Assembly: GCA_945865485.1 (NCBI GenBank)
Contig: CAMBEC010000001.1
Coordinates: 124,001-188,000 of the forward strand
From: Rickettsia typhi
Lineage (GTDB): Bacteria; Pseudomonadota; Alphaproteobacteria; Rickettsiales; Rickettsiaceae
Reading direction: 5' to 3'
Length of the DNA: 64,000 nt
The position numbers and the translations under genes were made by a program. Under the pieces are notes generated by a model. The model did not search any database. It saw only the letters and a program-made list of their open reading frames with translations, and was not told the DNA's origin. This document shows, one piece after another, positions 1 through 9,344 of the stretch. Position 1 is the stretch's first letter, and every line of letters starts with the position of its first letter.

Positions 1-1
1 T

Positions 2-445
2 TCAATGAACGATCAACTATGTTCAAAACTTAATGATTACATCTCAAGGCTAACAAAAACAAACGAAGACCAAATGGATCTAATTGAAAAATTAATGAAA
101 CGGAAAAAGAAAACTATAATTGTAAATTTTGGTGATCACTTACCATCTTTCGAGGGATTCTCAACCCAACTTAGATTTACTCGAGATATTAAGGATTATT
201 TCAAAACCTTTTATAATGTGAATGCAAATTTTGATATTAGGGATGATTTAAACTATCCAGAACTTGACATAACTTTTATTCCTGGACTCATTCTTGATAT
301 GGCAAAATTAAATAACGACCCTTTCTACAAAGCCAATTCATTGATGAGAAAAAATTGTAACGGTCAAATTACCCATTGCAAAAAAGATGATGATAAACTA
401 CTCGAAAGTTATAAAAGCCTAATTGTTAAACAGCTTGGTTTTTAA
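2..445 (+). CDS. C-terminal part of an LTA synthase/sulfatase-family membrane enzyme (5' end outside window)
   Basis: The reading frame is open to the window edge, so only about 147 C-terminal residues are seen. The segment IIVNFGDHLPSF matches the conserved FGDHLP block of the alkaline-phosphatase superfamily that includes lipoteichoic acid synthases, phosphoethanolamine transferases and other periplasmic sulfatase-like enzymes. The following LDITFIPGLILDMAKL and DPFYKANSLM pattern fits the end of that catalytic domain. These enzymes usually exceed 450 residues with N-terminal membrane helices, so the ATG at 5 is probably internal. Substrate cannot be told. The family is fairly sure, the exact function is not. 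Confidence 0.6.
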   Translation, partial: SMNDQLCSKLNDYISRLTKTNEDQMDLIEKLMKRKKKTIIVNFGDHLPSFEGFSTQLRFTRDIKDYFKTFYNVNANFDIRDDLNYPELDITFIPGLILDMAKLNNDPFYKANSLMRKNCNGQITHCKKDDDKLLESYKSLIVKQLGF

Positions 446-742
446 TATGAATTTAAGATAAACCAATCTTTGATTAAGAAAAACAAAAAGGTTCTTCCGC
501 ATTGCCCGTGGTCTCATACAAAGGCTTTGTACCCAATACGACCTAAACAACAATCTTTAAAAAAGTAACGTCGGCTCGATATCCCAATAACGCCTCCTTT
601 TTAGGAGCATAAAACCACGGAAAATATGGAAAAACCAATACAAAGCAATAGGGGTTGTTTTATTAAGATATCTTGACATATTAACAATATAAATTTATAT
701 TTATACAAGAATAATTAATGATAAATTTGTAAAGAAACTCAT
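446..742. other. Intergenic region upstream of the large ankyrin gene
   Basis: No gene is supported in these 297 bases. Two short dyads are visible: TACAAAGGCTTTGTA near 517-531 and CTCCT-TTTTT-AGGAG near 593-608, neither followed by a clear T tract. A good sigma-70-type promoter lies at 673-701. Confidence 0.5.
673..701 (+). promoter_or_regulatory. Sigma-70-type promoter of the ankyrin gene
   Basis: A perfect TTGACA at 673-678 is followed after 17 bases by TATATT at 696-701. This puts the transcription start about 35 bases before the ATG at 743. Confidence 0.6.
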
Positions 743-3208
743 ATGCCAAGAAAAAAAGCAGCAAATAAAAACAAAGAGCAAAAACAGGTTATAAAACAAC
801 AAAACGGAAAATTTAATAATATTCTACAAATAAAAAGCGCTCTAGAAGAAGCTTATTACGCTAAATATCATAAGGTAGAAACTTTTGGGCGACAAGAGAT
901 AAATAAAATTCATAGTATGCTTATACTTCAGCCTAATTTATCTATTGACAATGAATTCAACGAGGTAATAGGTATTTACTCAGTAAATGCAATAAAGCAT
1001 GGTTTTCTTAATGTTATACAATCAATAATAAATCATAAGCTAGACAATGACATTCCCTTATTAAATGTAGCTGTATCTTACGGACGTAATGAAATAGTCA
1101 GATGGTTGATGCCGCATGTCCAATTGACTGCTCAAAGTAAAGGTAATGTAATAGATGCAGATAATATACAAATTGCACATGATGGATATACAGCAATTCA
1201 TGAAGCAGCCAGGGTCGGTAATGAAGAAGCATTAACCATACTTTATACAAAAGATAAGAGGGTGCTTAAAATAACAAATAATATTGGTTTAACAGCTTTT
1301 CATGTCGCCCTGCAATGCAACAGACTTGACATAGCCAAAGCTATGTTAAATCTCGATCAACAGATTATAGATACCCCAATAAACGTACCTGCTAACCCTA
1401 ATTTTCCTCCTGAAGTGTATGAATATTCTGGTAGCACCGCGTTATATCTAGCCTCAGATTATGGACTAGTAGATGATGGATCAATAGGAAGGAAGGGTAA
1501 TGAAAAAATTGTCGATTTTTTAATTGATCATGGTGCAAATATAAATAAACCAACGCCAAATGGCCGGGTTCCTTTATATGTAGCAGTATGGGGAAAACAT
1601 TATACCGTAGTTGAGAAATTGCTCTCAGCCGGAGCTAAAGTAGATTTTGTTCCGGGTAGCGGCATGTCTCCGCTTTTTCTAGCAGTTTCTAAAGGCGATC
1701 AAGTTGCTGTTCAGCTTTTTATTGACCATGGTAAGATAGGTATAAATAGTGATTACCTTGGTTATATTTTAGACAATGCAATTTATAGCTGTCAACGTAC
1801 AATATTTGAATTATTACTAACAAACTATCCAGATGGAAAAATAGGAACAGCAGGTTTTAGTAGTTTATTAGAAAAAATAAAAGGTCAAGATATAGAATTT
1901 TTTCATTCGAAATTAACAAATCCAAAACATTTAGAAAATTTTAAATATGCAGTACTATTGACAATTATAGGGAAGAGAAATTCTGAGAATTTTAGCGATA
2001 TATTAGAATTTTTTATTCACACTCCAATTATTTCTCAAATATTAAAAGATAATAATTATTTCTTAGATGAAGCTATACTAAAGAATGATACTAAGTTATT
2101 TGCTCAGTTAGTATCTGCAGGAGGTAAAGTAAAAATATTTTACAGTACAACCACATTATTAGGTGCATTAGATCAACTCGGAGAAGATTTCGTAAAAGAT
2201 TTAATATGCAAGTATAACCTAGATATCAACTCTTTAGATTGTAATGGATCAACGCTAGCCCACATTGCTGCATCTTATGGAATGTCTAATATATTGGAAT
2301 TTTTGCTTAATAGAGGAGCTCTTCCAAATGAAGAAAATGATATAGGTCTTACACCTTTATATTATGCCAAATATCATGGTCATAAGGAATGTATTAAGTT
2401 ACTGGAGATGGCCTCAGGTATCGTGCCGTTAGCAGAAGTTGCTCCACCTGATGTCGTATTAGGGGGACAAAATGAAAGCGAAGAAGATAATGGTGACGAA
2501 GAATATACGCCTCCAACACAAGCAGAAGAGGCTCGAGCTTTATCAATAGAACAACAAATACACAGAATTTACCAAGAACACAAAGCCAGGTTAAACAATC
2601 TACCAGAGTTTCAAGAAGCAGTAACGCAAAGCTGGGTAATAAAATCTGCAAATGGTAATCCAGATGAAATATACTCCGAGTCGATAAAGCATAGTGGAGA
2701 GGTTTTTAAGGTAGCAGGCTACGCTGGTAAAGTCACTTATTTGGCTATATCAGATAATCTGGGTCTTGAAAGAGAGCTACTAGACAAGTTTAAAACCGCT
2801 ATTGAGACCGGTTTTATTGGACCATATGGAAAAAGCGGTATTAAAACTTTTAGGAAAAAAATATCTCAGCATGAATCGGTAGAGACTTTATATGAATTAA
2901 AGATATATTCATCTCAATATGGGGATCAAAGGTTATATACTCAAGAGAAATACATAAACGCAAATGGCAGTGAGCTTATAGTATTTAAAACTTTAGGTAA
3001 TCATATTAAGGTAATGCTTGTAGGCAGAGAGTCAAATGGTATAAAGTCCTATTTTGTTGATAATGCCCTAGAGCTAATTGATCACGAGCCAATACGAAGC
3101 GGAAAAGTAGACGAAAATATAGGCCATTTTTTAGGGCAACATCTGGGTGATGTTGAAGGACACGAACTAAAATGCGCTGGTGATAATGGAGATGAAGTGT
3201 ACATTTAG
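743..3208 (+). CDS. Large ankyrin-repeat protein with a distinct C-terminal domain
   Basis: The 821-residue protein starts with a lysine-rich segment, then carries ankyrin repeats from about residue 80 to 570. Recognisable units include GYTAIHEAARVGNEEALTIL, GRVPLYVAVWGKHYTVVEKL, STLAHIAASYGMSNILEFLL and LTPLYYAKYHGHKECIKLL. A stretch around residues 340-470 is more degenerate. After an acidic linker (about 575-595) comes a non-ankyrin region of about 220 residues with a compact segment near 675-765 whose pattern (GKSGIKTF, YELKIYSS, GDQRLY, ELIVFKTLGNH) recalls RelE/HigB-like folds. Ankyrin proteins are commonly host-directed effectors in Rickettsiales, but no secretion signal is visible. 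The 3' end overlaps convergent znuB by 4 bases. Confidence 0.85.
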   Translation: MPRKKAANKNKEQKQVIKQQNGKFNNILQIKSALEEAYYAKYHKVETFGRQEINKIHSMLILQPNLSIDNEFNEVIGIYSVNAIKHGFLNVIQSIINHKLDNDIPLLNVAVSYGRNEIVRWLMPHVQLTAQSKGNVIDADNIQIAHDGYTAIHEAARVGNEEALTILYTKDKRVLKITNNIGLTAFHVALQCNRLDIAKAMLNLDQQIIDTPINVPANPNFPPEVYEYSGSTALYLASDYGLVDDGSIGRKGNEKIVDFLIDHGANINKPTPNGRVPLYVAVWGKHYTVVEKLLSAGAKVDFVPGSGMSPLFLAVSKGDQVAVQLFIDHGKIGINSDYLGYILDNAIYSCQRTIFELLLTNYPDGKIGTAGFSSLLEKIKGQDIEFFHSKLTNPKHLENFKYAVLLTIIGKRNSENFSDILEFFIHTPIISQILKDNNYFLDEAILKNDTKLFAQLVSAGGKVKIFYSTTTLLGALDQLGEDFVKDLICKYNLDINSLDCNGSTLAHIAASYGMSNILEFLLNRGALPNEENDIGLTPLYYAKYHGHKECIKLLEMASGIVPLAEVAPPDVVLGGQNESEEDNGDEEYTPPTQAEEARALSIEQQIHRIYQEHKARLNNLPEFQEAVTQSWVIKSANGNPDEIYSESIKHSGEVFKVAGYAGKVTYLAISDNLGLERELLDKFKTAIETGFIGPYGKSGIKTFRKKISQHESVETLYELKIYSSQYGDQRLYTQEKYINANGSELIVFKTLGNHIKVMLVGRESNGIKSYFVDNALELIDHEPIRSGKVDENIGHFLGQHLGDVEGHELKCAGDNGDEVYI

Positions 3209-3984
3209 TTCTGCTGTATCTTAAAAATATTTATAACAACATAAGTAACCAGATATATCACCCCACCACATAAAATTACAATTGGGGCAAAAGGCAAATC
3301 AGCATAAAGCGACAATAACACTCCAGAAAAATTCATCGCCCCAGCAAAAAAGATTGCTAACCAAATCATCATTATAGGGGTGTTAGAAGTAAGTCGTGCA
3401 ATCATAGCTGGTATTAGTATCATACTAGTAACCAAAAGCGCTCCTACAATTTTTATGGTTGCAATTACTGCAAATGATAAAATTGACAAGAAAAGAAACT
3501 CAAGGAGTTTTACACGAATTCCCCTAGAATGGGCTATATCTCTACTGAGTATTGTCAAAATAAGTTGACGGAATGCTATTACCAAAAAGAGAGAAGTAAC
3601 GCCTAGAATTATACACAACCTAAACACATCTTCGCTAGTGGCAGTTATTATGTCACCAAAAAACATGCTATTAAAATTAAATCGACCAGGAAAAATATCA
3701 GCCACTATCAAGGCCAATGAAATCATAATACTTGAGGTCATACCAATAGCGGCATTATTCCCGGATTTAGTTTTTACCTTAAAAACTAATAAAGCAAAAA
3801 GTAATGTATTAACAATACCCGCATATATAATTGGTAATCCAGCAATTACGCTTATAGCTAGCGCTAGCATACTTGCATGAGCAAGCCCATCACCAAAATA
3901 AACATAACGCTTCCACAGGACAAAACAACCAAGTGGGGCAAAAATCAAACCTATTAGAATAGATACTAGTATTATGGTCGCCAT
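3205..3984 (-). CDS. znuB: Zinc ABC transporter permease ZnuB
   Basis: A 259-residue integral membrane protein with about eight hydrophobic segments, matching the ABC-3 permease family for Zn/Mn uptake. Family landmarks include GDGLAHASMLALAI near residue 32, the segment SRDIAHSRGIRVKLLE in the cytoplasmic loop, and KIVGALLVTSMILIPAMIARL near residue 180. It lies 38 bases downstream of the ATPase gene znuC and is surely co-transcribed. No substrate-binding znuA is present in this window. It would move zinc across the inner membrane with ZnuC. Manganese as substrate cannot be excluded from sequence. Confidence 0.9.
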   Translation of the reverse strand: MATIILVSILIGLIFAPLGCFVLWKRYVYFGDGLAHASMLALAISVIAGLPIIYAGIVNTLLFALLVFKVKTKSGNNAAIGMTSSIMISLALIVADIFPGRFNFNSMFFGDIITATSEDVFRLCIILGVTSLFLVIAFRQLILTILSRDIAHSRGIRVKLLEFLFLSILSFAVIATIKIVGALLVTSMILIPAMIARLTSNTPIMMIWLAIFFAGAMNFSGVLLSLYADLPFAPIVILCGGVIYLVTYVVINIFKIQQN

Positions 3985-4022
3985 ATTTTTAACACGAATT
4001 TAACGGATAAGGATTTTAGCAT

Positions 4023-4721
4023 TTAGTGTTTATGATCATGAGTATGAATATAAACTCCAATTTCAGATAGAGCATTTTTAAAATCGCTATTACTGTCTAT
4101 GTCTGTTGGTTTACCGCTACAACAAACATGACCATTTAGACAAATAACTTGATCCGAGTTCTTCATTACGGTGAATAAATCATGTGATATCATGAAAATT
4201 GTTATTCCAAATTTATTCTTTAGCTCCACTAATGTTTTATAAAATTCTTGTTGACTTGCAACATCAAGATATTGCGTTGGTTCATCCAAAATTATCAAAT
4301 CTGGTTTGCTCATGATTGTTCCCGCAAGAAGAACTTTCTGTAACTGCCCACCTGATATTTCGGAGATATCTTTATTCTTTATTTCTTCGAAATCTAAAAA
4401 ATAAGACAAAGCAAAATCTTCAGATATTGTCTTATGCTGAGATAGGATTTCTAACAACCCTTTTACAGTTATTGGAATCGCAAAACTTAAATCTAAGCTT
4501 TGCGGCACATAACCAATACGCAAATCCTTTGCAATTATTAACTCGCCACTATCATATGGCTCAAGACCTAATATAATTTTGGCTAATGTAGTTTTACCAA
4601 CTCCATTTTGACCAATTAAGGTAGTAATTTCGCCTTTGTTTAACTTAAAACTCACCCCCTCAACCACTTTGTGGTTACCGAATCTTTTTGATAAAGATTT
4701 GAATTCAATAAGTGGGATCAT
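4023..4721 (-). CDS. znuC: Zinc ABC transporter ATP-binding protein ZnuC
   Basis: The 232-residue ATPase has Walker A GQNGVGKTT at about residue 38, the signature ISGGQLQKVLLA near 122, Walker B DLIILDEPTQYLD near 140, and an H-loop in MISHDLFTVM. The C-terminus ends in HTHDHKH, a histidine-rich tail often seen in ZnuC that may sense or bind zinc. It is the first gene of the znuC-znuB pair; start ATG at 4721. Energises zinc import at the inner membrane. A Zur operator was not identified. Confidence 0.9.
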   Translation of the reverse strand: MIPLIEFKSLSKRFGNHKVVEGVSFKLNKGEITTLIGQNGVGKTTLAKIILGLEPYDSGELIIAKDLRIGYVPQSLDLSFAIPITVKGLLEILSQHKTISEDFALSYFLDFEEIKNKDISEISGGQLQKVLLAGTIMSKPDLIILDEPTQYLDVASQQEFYKTLVELKNKFGITIFMISHDLFTVMKNSDQVICLNGHVCCSGKPTDIDSNSDFKNALSEIGVYIHTHDHKH

Positions 4722-4807
4722 ATGGTTATTTGCTATATTTTAACCTGACTATGGATGAAGGAGTAGAGTCGTATAGCTCTGTACGGCAATTTCCTGGACT
4801 CCAAATC

Positions 4808-4873
4808 GTCATCCTGAACTTGTTTCAGGATCTCCTTCCCTTGCCTGAGATCCCGGATCAAGCCCGAGATGAC
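4808..4873. repeat. Rickettsial-type palindromic repeat element
   Basis: Two facing copies of a dispersed repeat: 4808-4833 reads GTCATCCTGAACTTGTTTCA and on to GGATCT, and 4847-4873 is the inverted version ending in CGAGATGAC. The whole folds as a long imperfect hairpin. Related copies occur at 9184-9240, 45991-46140 and 60171-60301. The element sits between znuC and the surface-lipoprotein gene. Confidence 0.65.
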
Positions 4874-4994
4874 GAATCGCGGTGAGGCACAAAAAGATCC
4901 AAAATCAAGTTCGAGGTGATTTTTTTCTTCGGGTACATCAATAGGTCTCTTGCCATGACAAGTTGCACCTAATTCAACTTTTGTATACACTATA

Positions 4995-5465
4995 TTATTG
5001 GATTATTTTCCAATTACCGTCTGACTGGCGACACGCCTTACCATAAGCTTTCTGTTTTTCACCACCAATTACAACTTCTTGCTGATATTCACGGCAATAT
5101 TGCCCACTTTCTTTGAATGTCTTTGTTGGAGTTATAGAACCATGATTGCCGCTATCCGGGTTGTTCCAAGCTACACTACTACCCGCAGGAGAGAATTCAA
5201 GAGCCTGCTGCGAACTTTTTTGTAGCATTTGTCTATCGTACTCATCCATTGTTTTTCCAATTTGACCACCAACTAATGCCCCTGCAAGCGCTCCTACTCC
5301 AACAGCAACGAGCTTCCCTTCTCCTCCACCAAATTGAGACCCAAGCAAACCACCAGCTAAACCACCGATCAAAGTTCCACCGCCCTGCTTGTTCATTTGC
5401 CCATTACAAGCAGCCATTGAAATCGAAACAAAAGTAATTAATAATAAGTTTGCTATTTTTTTCAT
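4995..5465 (-). CDS. 17 kDa surface antigen-family lipoprotein (glycine-zipper)
   Basis: From the ATG at 5465 the product is 156 residues. I prefer this start because GGAGAAAG sits just upstream, and it gives a clean lipoprotein signal peptide ending in the lipobox SMAAC with Cys20. The next 60 residues are a glycine-zipper two-helix membrane domain (GGGTLIGGLAGGLLGSQFG, AVGVGALAGALVGGQIG). The C-terminal part holds the conserved YCREYQQEVVIGGE and YGKACRQSDGNW blocks of the rickettsial 17 kDa antigen family. It is likely anchored in the outer membrane. Exact role is unknown across the family. Confidence 0.88.
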   Translation of the reverse strand: MKKIANLLLITFVSISMAACNGQMNKQGGGTLIGGLAGGLLGSQFGGGEGKLVAVGVGALAGALVGGQIGKTMDEYDRQMLQKSSQQALEFSPAGSSVAWNNPDSGNHGSITPTKTFKESGQYCREYQQEVVIGGEKQKAYGKACRQSDGNWKIIQ

Positions 5466-5561
5466 AAAAATTCTTTCTCCAAGGTACAAAAAATTGACAT
5501 TAATTTCCTAGATACTAGTATAATAAACGTTTAGCTAGTATATTGCAAATAAATTACACTC

Positions 5562-6425
5562 ATGTTACGACTTAAAGAGGAAGGCTTAATCAAATCTGCA
5601 TCTTATGCATCTGTTGTAGTTGCCTTTATAATTATGTCAATAAAGAGTTATGCTTGGATCACGACTGAATCCCAATCTATGCTCGCCTCTCTTATAGATT
5701 CATTACTAGATATTTCTTCTTCATTTATTAATTTAATTGCCGTAAGAATTGCACTTGCTCCTCCTGATGATAATCACAGATTTGGTCACGATAAATTCCA
5801 AGATTTAGCGATCTTTTCACAGTCAATATTTTTTCTGATATCCTGTTTATTTACTCTATTCTCTTCCAGCAAAGCTTTGTATTTAAGGGATATCCCCCAA
5901 AATGCTGAGTTTGGTGCAAACGCTATGTATTTATGTATTTTTCTAACACTTTGTTTAGTTCTTTATCAAAGCTTTGTTGTAAAAAAAACTGGTTCCAAGA
6001 TCATTGCGGCTGATAAATTGCACTATTTCTCAGATTTTTTGACAAATATAGCTGTTGTTGTTTCACTATACTTAAGTAGCTCATTTTGGTATATCGATGC
6101 TCTGGTCGGAATAGGTATTTCACTCTATATATTTTATGCATCTTGCCAGCTTTTTAGAGATGCGATCCGTAACTTAGCCGATGAAGAATTTGCAGATAAT
6201 GATCGCGAAAAGATTTTACAAATTATTAATGCATTTTCACAAGCAAAAGGAGTTCATGAACTAAAAACTCGGTCTGCTGGGGACAAACCATTTATTCAGT
6301 TTCACTTAGAAATTGATGGAAACTTATCTTTACTTGAGGCTCATACCATTTCAGACAAAATAGCAGCCGAATTAATGAAGCATTTTCCTAAAGCTGAGAT
6401 TATAATTCACCAAGATCCTGTCTAA
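5562..6425 (+). CDS. fieF: Cation diffusion facilitator, FieF-like metal efflux pump
   Basis: The 287-residue protein has about six membrane helices and a cytoplasmic C-terminal domain. The transport-site residues known from E. coli FieF (D45, D49, H153, D157) are matched here by D46 and D50 in DSLLD and H154 and D158 in HYFSD. The C-terminal domain ends with AEIIIHQDPV, typical of the family dimerisation domain. It would export Zn(II) or Fe(II) in exchange for protons at the inner membrane. The znuCB importer nearby may have an opposing role. Followed 25 bases later by tadA. Confidence 0.88.
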   Translation: MLRLKEEGLIKSASYASVVVAFIIMSIKSYAWITTESQSMLASLIDSLLDISSSFINLIAVRIALAPPDDNHRFGHDKFQDLAIFSQSIFFLISCLFTLFSSSKALYLRDIPQNAEFGANAMYLCIFLTLCLVLYQSFVVKKTGSKIIAADKLHYFSDFLTNIAVVVSLYLSSSFWYIDALVGIGISLYIFYASCQLFRDAIRNLADEEFADNDREKILQIINAFSQAKGVHELKTRSAGDKPFIQFHLEIDGNLSLLEAHTISDKIAAELMKHFPKAEIIIHQDPV

Positions 6426-6450
6426 ATAATTTCTTATAGAGCTCGGTTTC

Positions 6451-6933
6451 ATGGCAAATTTCGATACTGATTTTAATAATTTTTATATGCACATGGCTCT
6501 AGCCGAAGCTCGCCTCGCCTACTTAGAAGGAGAAGTGCCAGTTGGTTGTGTTATAGTAAATCATCTTACTAACACAGTGATTTCGAGTGCTCATAACATG
6601 TCACAACAAGGAAATAATCCAAATTTACATGCCGAAATGATTGCGATTGATATGGCTTGCAAAAAAATTAATAATAAAACTTTATTAAATTGTGATATTT
6701 ATATTACCCTAGAACCTTGCACAATGTGCGCAAGTGCTATTTCAAATGCAAGAATAGCAAGAATGTACTATGCTGCTTCTGACGAAAAACAGGGGGCTGT
6801 AGAAAATGGCGTAAGGTTTTATACAACGAACTCTTGTTTTTATAGGCCAGAAATTTATTCCGGCATACAAAGACTTGAATCGGAAACAATTATTGCAAGT
6901 TTTTTTAGTAAACTAAGAAAAAATAAGTTATAA
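6451..6933 (+). CDS. tadA: tRNA-specific adenosine deaminase TadA
   Basis: A 160-residue cytidine/adenosine deaminase fold protein. Zinc ligands and the proton shuttle are visible as H60-A-E62 in NLHAEMIAI and C90/C93 in EPCTMCASA. TadA converts A34 to inosine in tRNA-Arg(ACG). The matching tRNA-Arg(ACG) gene is in this window at 16170-16246. The upstream gene ends 25 bases before the start. Confidence 0.93.
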   Translation: MANFDTDFNNFYMHMALAEARLAYLEGEVPVGCVIVNHLTNTVISSAHNMSQQGNNPNLHAEMIAIDMACKKINNKTLLNCDIYITLEPCTMCASAISNARIARMYYAASDEKQGAVENGVRFYTTNSCFYRPEIYSGIQRLESETIIASFFSKLRKNKL

Positions 6934-7153
6934 TGATTAAGCTATTGTATTATCGCTAATAATTAAGAATGTAATTAAGAATAATATCTAGATCAAATAA
7001 AATTTTTGAAGCAATTTTTTAAAAAAGAAGACTAGACTATGCAGAGTGCAGCTGACTACGTTGGAACTATTAAGGCACTTTTGATAGAGATAACAAAAAA
7101 GATACTTCCAGCTAACCATATATTAATATAATTAAAATAGAAGCTTATAATCG

Positions 7154-8023
7154 ATGTTTTATATACTAGGTATTGTGATTGTTTTTGGGTCGGTGGTGCT
7201 AGGTTATACCATGCACCATGGAGACCTTAGGGTTCTTTATCAACCAAATGAATTTGTTATAATTTTAGGTGCTGGTCTTGGATCCGTAATAATAGGATTT
7301 CCTTTGTCTTCTTTAAAAAAGGCATTATCCGGCTTTAAACAAATCATGAAGGGTAAGCCTTATGTTAAAAAAGATTACATGGAACTTCTATTGTTTAGTT
7401 TTAATACTTTTAAACTCATGAAGATTAAGGGTATGCTCGAGATTGAATCTCATATAGAAAATATCTCTGAAAGCGAATTATTTAAACTTGCACCCGCTCT
7501 TAAAAAGGAGCAGTTTGTTCAGGATTTTGTTGCTGATAATTTGCGGCTAATGACGATGGGAATGGATAATGCCCATCAATTTGAAGATGTAATGGACAAA
7601 GAAATTGAACTATATAAAAGTAGTTCAGCTTCAGCCGGCGATGTTTACTCCAACCTTGGAGATTCTCTACCAGCTCTCGGAATTGTCGCCGCAGTACTGG
7701 GCGTAATCATTACGATGAGAAGTATTATGGAACCACCAGACGTACTTGGCTCTCTTATTGGAGCCGCACTAGTTGGTACATTCCTTGGTGTTCTTACAGC
7801 ATACGGTTTGTTTGGACCGATGGGGCATTTCTTACATAAATATGGTGATTATAAAGTCAAATTTGTTGATTGCGCTAAGGCTGGTTTTATCGCTTATCTG
7901 AACGGTAATCCACCGATTATTGTTGTTGAATTCATGCGAAAAAATATACCAGAAGACTTGAGACCTTCTTTCGAAGAACTTGATACTTACATCAACGAAA
8001 ATTCAATGAAAATAATGGGCTGA
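7154..8023 (+). CDS. motA: Flagellar motor stator protein MotA
   Basis: The 289-residue protein shows four hydrophobic segments: two near the N-terminus (MFYILGIVIVFGSVVLGY and VIILGAGLGSVIIGFP) and two after residue 165 (DSLPALGIVAAVLGVIITM and LIGAALVGTFLGVLTAYGLF). Conserved MotA elements include the charged cytoplasmic loop and the proline at the start of the third helix. It overlaps motB by one base (ATGATG across TGA), so the two are translationally coupled. With MotB it forms the ion-driven stator in the inner membrane. No other motor, hook or export genes are in the window; a flagellin-like gene lies at 44686. Confidence 0.92.
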   Translation: MFYILGIVIVFGSVVLGYTMHHGDLRVLYQPNEFVIILGAGLGSVIIGFPLSSLKKALSGFKQIMKGKPYVKKDYMELLLFSFNTFKLMKIKGMLEIESHIENISESELFKLAPALKKEQFVQDFVADNLRLMTMGMDNAHQFEDVMDKEIELYKSSSASAGDVYSNLGDSLPALGIVAAVLGVIITMRSIMEPPDVLGSLIGAALVGTFLGVLTAYGLFGPMGHFLHKYGDYKVKFVDCAKAGFIAYLNGNPPIIVVEFMRKNIPEDLRPSFEELDTYINENSMKIMG

Positions 8024-8892
8024 TGATGGCTAAGCAGCAGCAAATTATCATTAAGAAGGTAAAGAAAGTACAAGGTGGTGGTCACCACGGTGGGGCTTGG
8101 AAAGTGGCCTATGCAGACTTTGTAACAGCCATGATGGCGTTCTTTTTGCTACTTTGGTTAATTTCTGTTTCTGATAAAGCTACACTTCAAGGAGTTGCTC
8201 AGTATTTTACACCTACAGAATCAATTAGTGATAAGGCTGGACTTGGATTTGATGGGGGCGCTGACGCTAACATCGAAAAAGGTACTGGCGCGCCTAATGC
8301 AGCTTCAAGCTCTTTAATCTATGGCTCACCGTCTAAAGGGCACAGAGTAGACTCAGCACGTATGCCAAGTAATATGAGCGACATAGAGCGCGATCATTTT
8401 ATCAGCATAATGAATAGCATCCAACAAAGCTCAGAGCTTAAGAGCTTTTCGGATAATATACAAATAGACATTACAAATGAAGGTTTACGCATTCAAATTA
8501 TGGATAGCGATAATAGGCCAATGTTTAAACCAAATACCGCCGATCTGCAACCATACATGGAGAAGATAATAACTATTATCGCCAAAATGGTTAGCACACA
8601 ACCTAACTATATATCCATCAGTGGTCATACAGCTTCTGTCAAAGCTGGTAGTGACACTGGCATAGATTTTTGGAACATTTCAGCTGATCGTGCGAATGAA
8701 GTGCGTAAGTTTATGACACAAAAACTAATTGATAAAGGACAAGTAGTTAAAATCATAGGATTGTCTGATAGAGAACCATTTGATCCTAAAGATCCATTTG
8801 GTATAAAGAATATAAGAGTAGGTATCACCCTGTTAAATGAAGCTTCTATTACAGCTTATCAAAAATCAGTCCCAACTAAAATTGGCTCATAG
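8023..8892 (+). CDS. motB: Flagellar motor stator protein MotB
   Basis: The 289-residue protein begins with a basic segment rich in Lys and Gly-His, then one membrane helix AYADFVTAMMAFFLLLWLIS. The ion-binding aspartate falls at residue 32, the same number as in E. coli MotB. The plug region follows, and an OmpA-like peptidoglycan-binding domain occupies about 150-270 (SISGHTAS, WNISADRANEVRKFM, IKNIRVGITLL). Two adjacent ATG codons (8023, 8026) are possible starts. The intact D32 and OmpA domain argue for a working stator. Confidence 0.92.
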   Translation: MMAKQQQIIIKKVKKVQGGGHHGGAWKVAYADFVTAMMAFFLLLWLISVSDKATLQGVAQYFTPTESISDKAGLGFDGGADANIEKGTGAPNAASSSLIYGSPSKGHRVDSARMPSNMSDIERDHFISIMNSIQQSSELKSFSDNIQIDITNEGLRIQIMDSDNRPMFKPNTADLQPYMEKIITIIAKMVSTQPNYISISGHTASVKAGSDTGIDFWNISADRANEVRKFMTQKLIDKGQVVKIIGLSDREPFDPKDPFGIKNIRVGITLLNEASITAYQKSVPTKIGS

Positions 8893-8906
8893 CTAATAGT
8901 TCGGGG

Positions 8907-8931
8907 ATAATGGTCAATAATTGACTATTAT
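8907..8931 (+). terminator. Possible 3' hairpin of the motAB transcript
   Basis: Arms ATAATGGTCAA and TTGACTATTAT pair over 11 positions, one a G-U wobble, around a TAA loop, 15 bases after the motB stop. There is no strong T tract, so termination is uncertain. Confidence 0.35.
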
Positions 8932-9183
8932 AATTATCTAAAACACCGTTCAGCAAAACTATTTGACACCACCCACTTGTGGGTAACATTCATTATAAAA
9001 CCGTAGAAAATGAAGATTGTTTGTTATAGCAAGAGCAATTATAAGCCTTAGTTTCTTCTGGGATATTAGAGCTTTGATCGAGGTAATAACCTGAGTTACG
9101 GATAAGAGATAAGTGGTTGTTAGGCAACATAGTTGTCATATTGTAAAGTCATACAGAGCAAATACTATTCATCTAAGGCTATA

Positions 9184-9240
9184 GTCATCCTGACTTTATT
9201 GGGCTTCTTAGCATGCCTTCGGCCGAGATGCCCCTGAGAC
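9184..9240. repeat. Degenerate palindromic repeat copy
   Basis: Starts with GTCATCCTGACTT and contains GCATGCCTTCGGCC at 9211-9224. The same 14 bases occur inverted at 60262-60275 inside another copy, which ties the two together as one dispersed family. Confidence 0.5.
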
Positions 9241-9344
9241 AGAGAAGATGGATCAAAGGGGAGAATGCTGCTGGCGATCATGCTCGGCCAAAAGAAGCAG
9301 GCGCAACTTCAAACAACAAGTTAGGCCTAGTCTCTCAAACAGCG

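Noticed and set aside
4733..4990. 85-residue reverse-strand ORF upstream of znuC
   Set aside because: Most of it translates the palindromic repeat at 4808-4873 (the LKQVQDDD-like phrase), a known source of false ORFs. No independent support.
7039..7131. Short ORF of 30 codons upstream of motA
   Set aside because: Too short, no ribosome binding site, no recognisable sequence.
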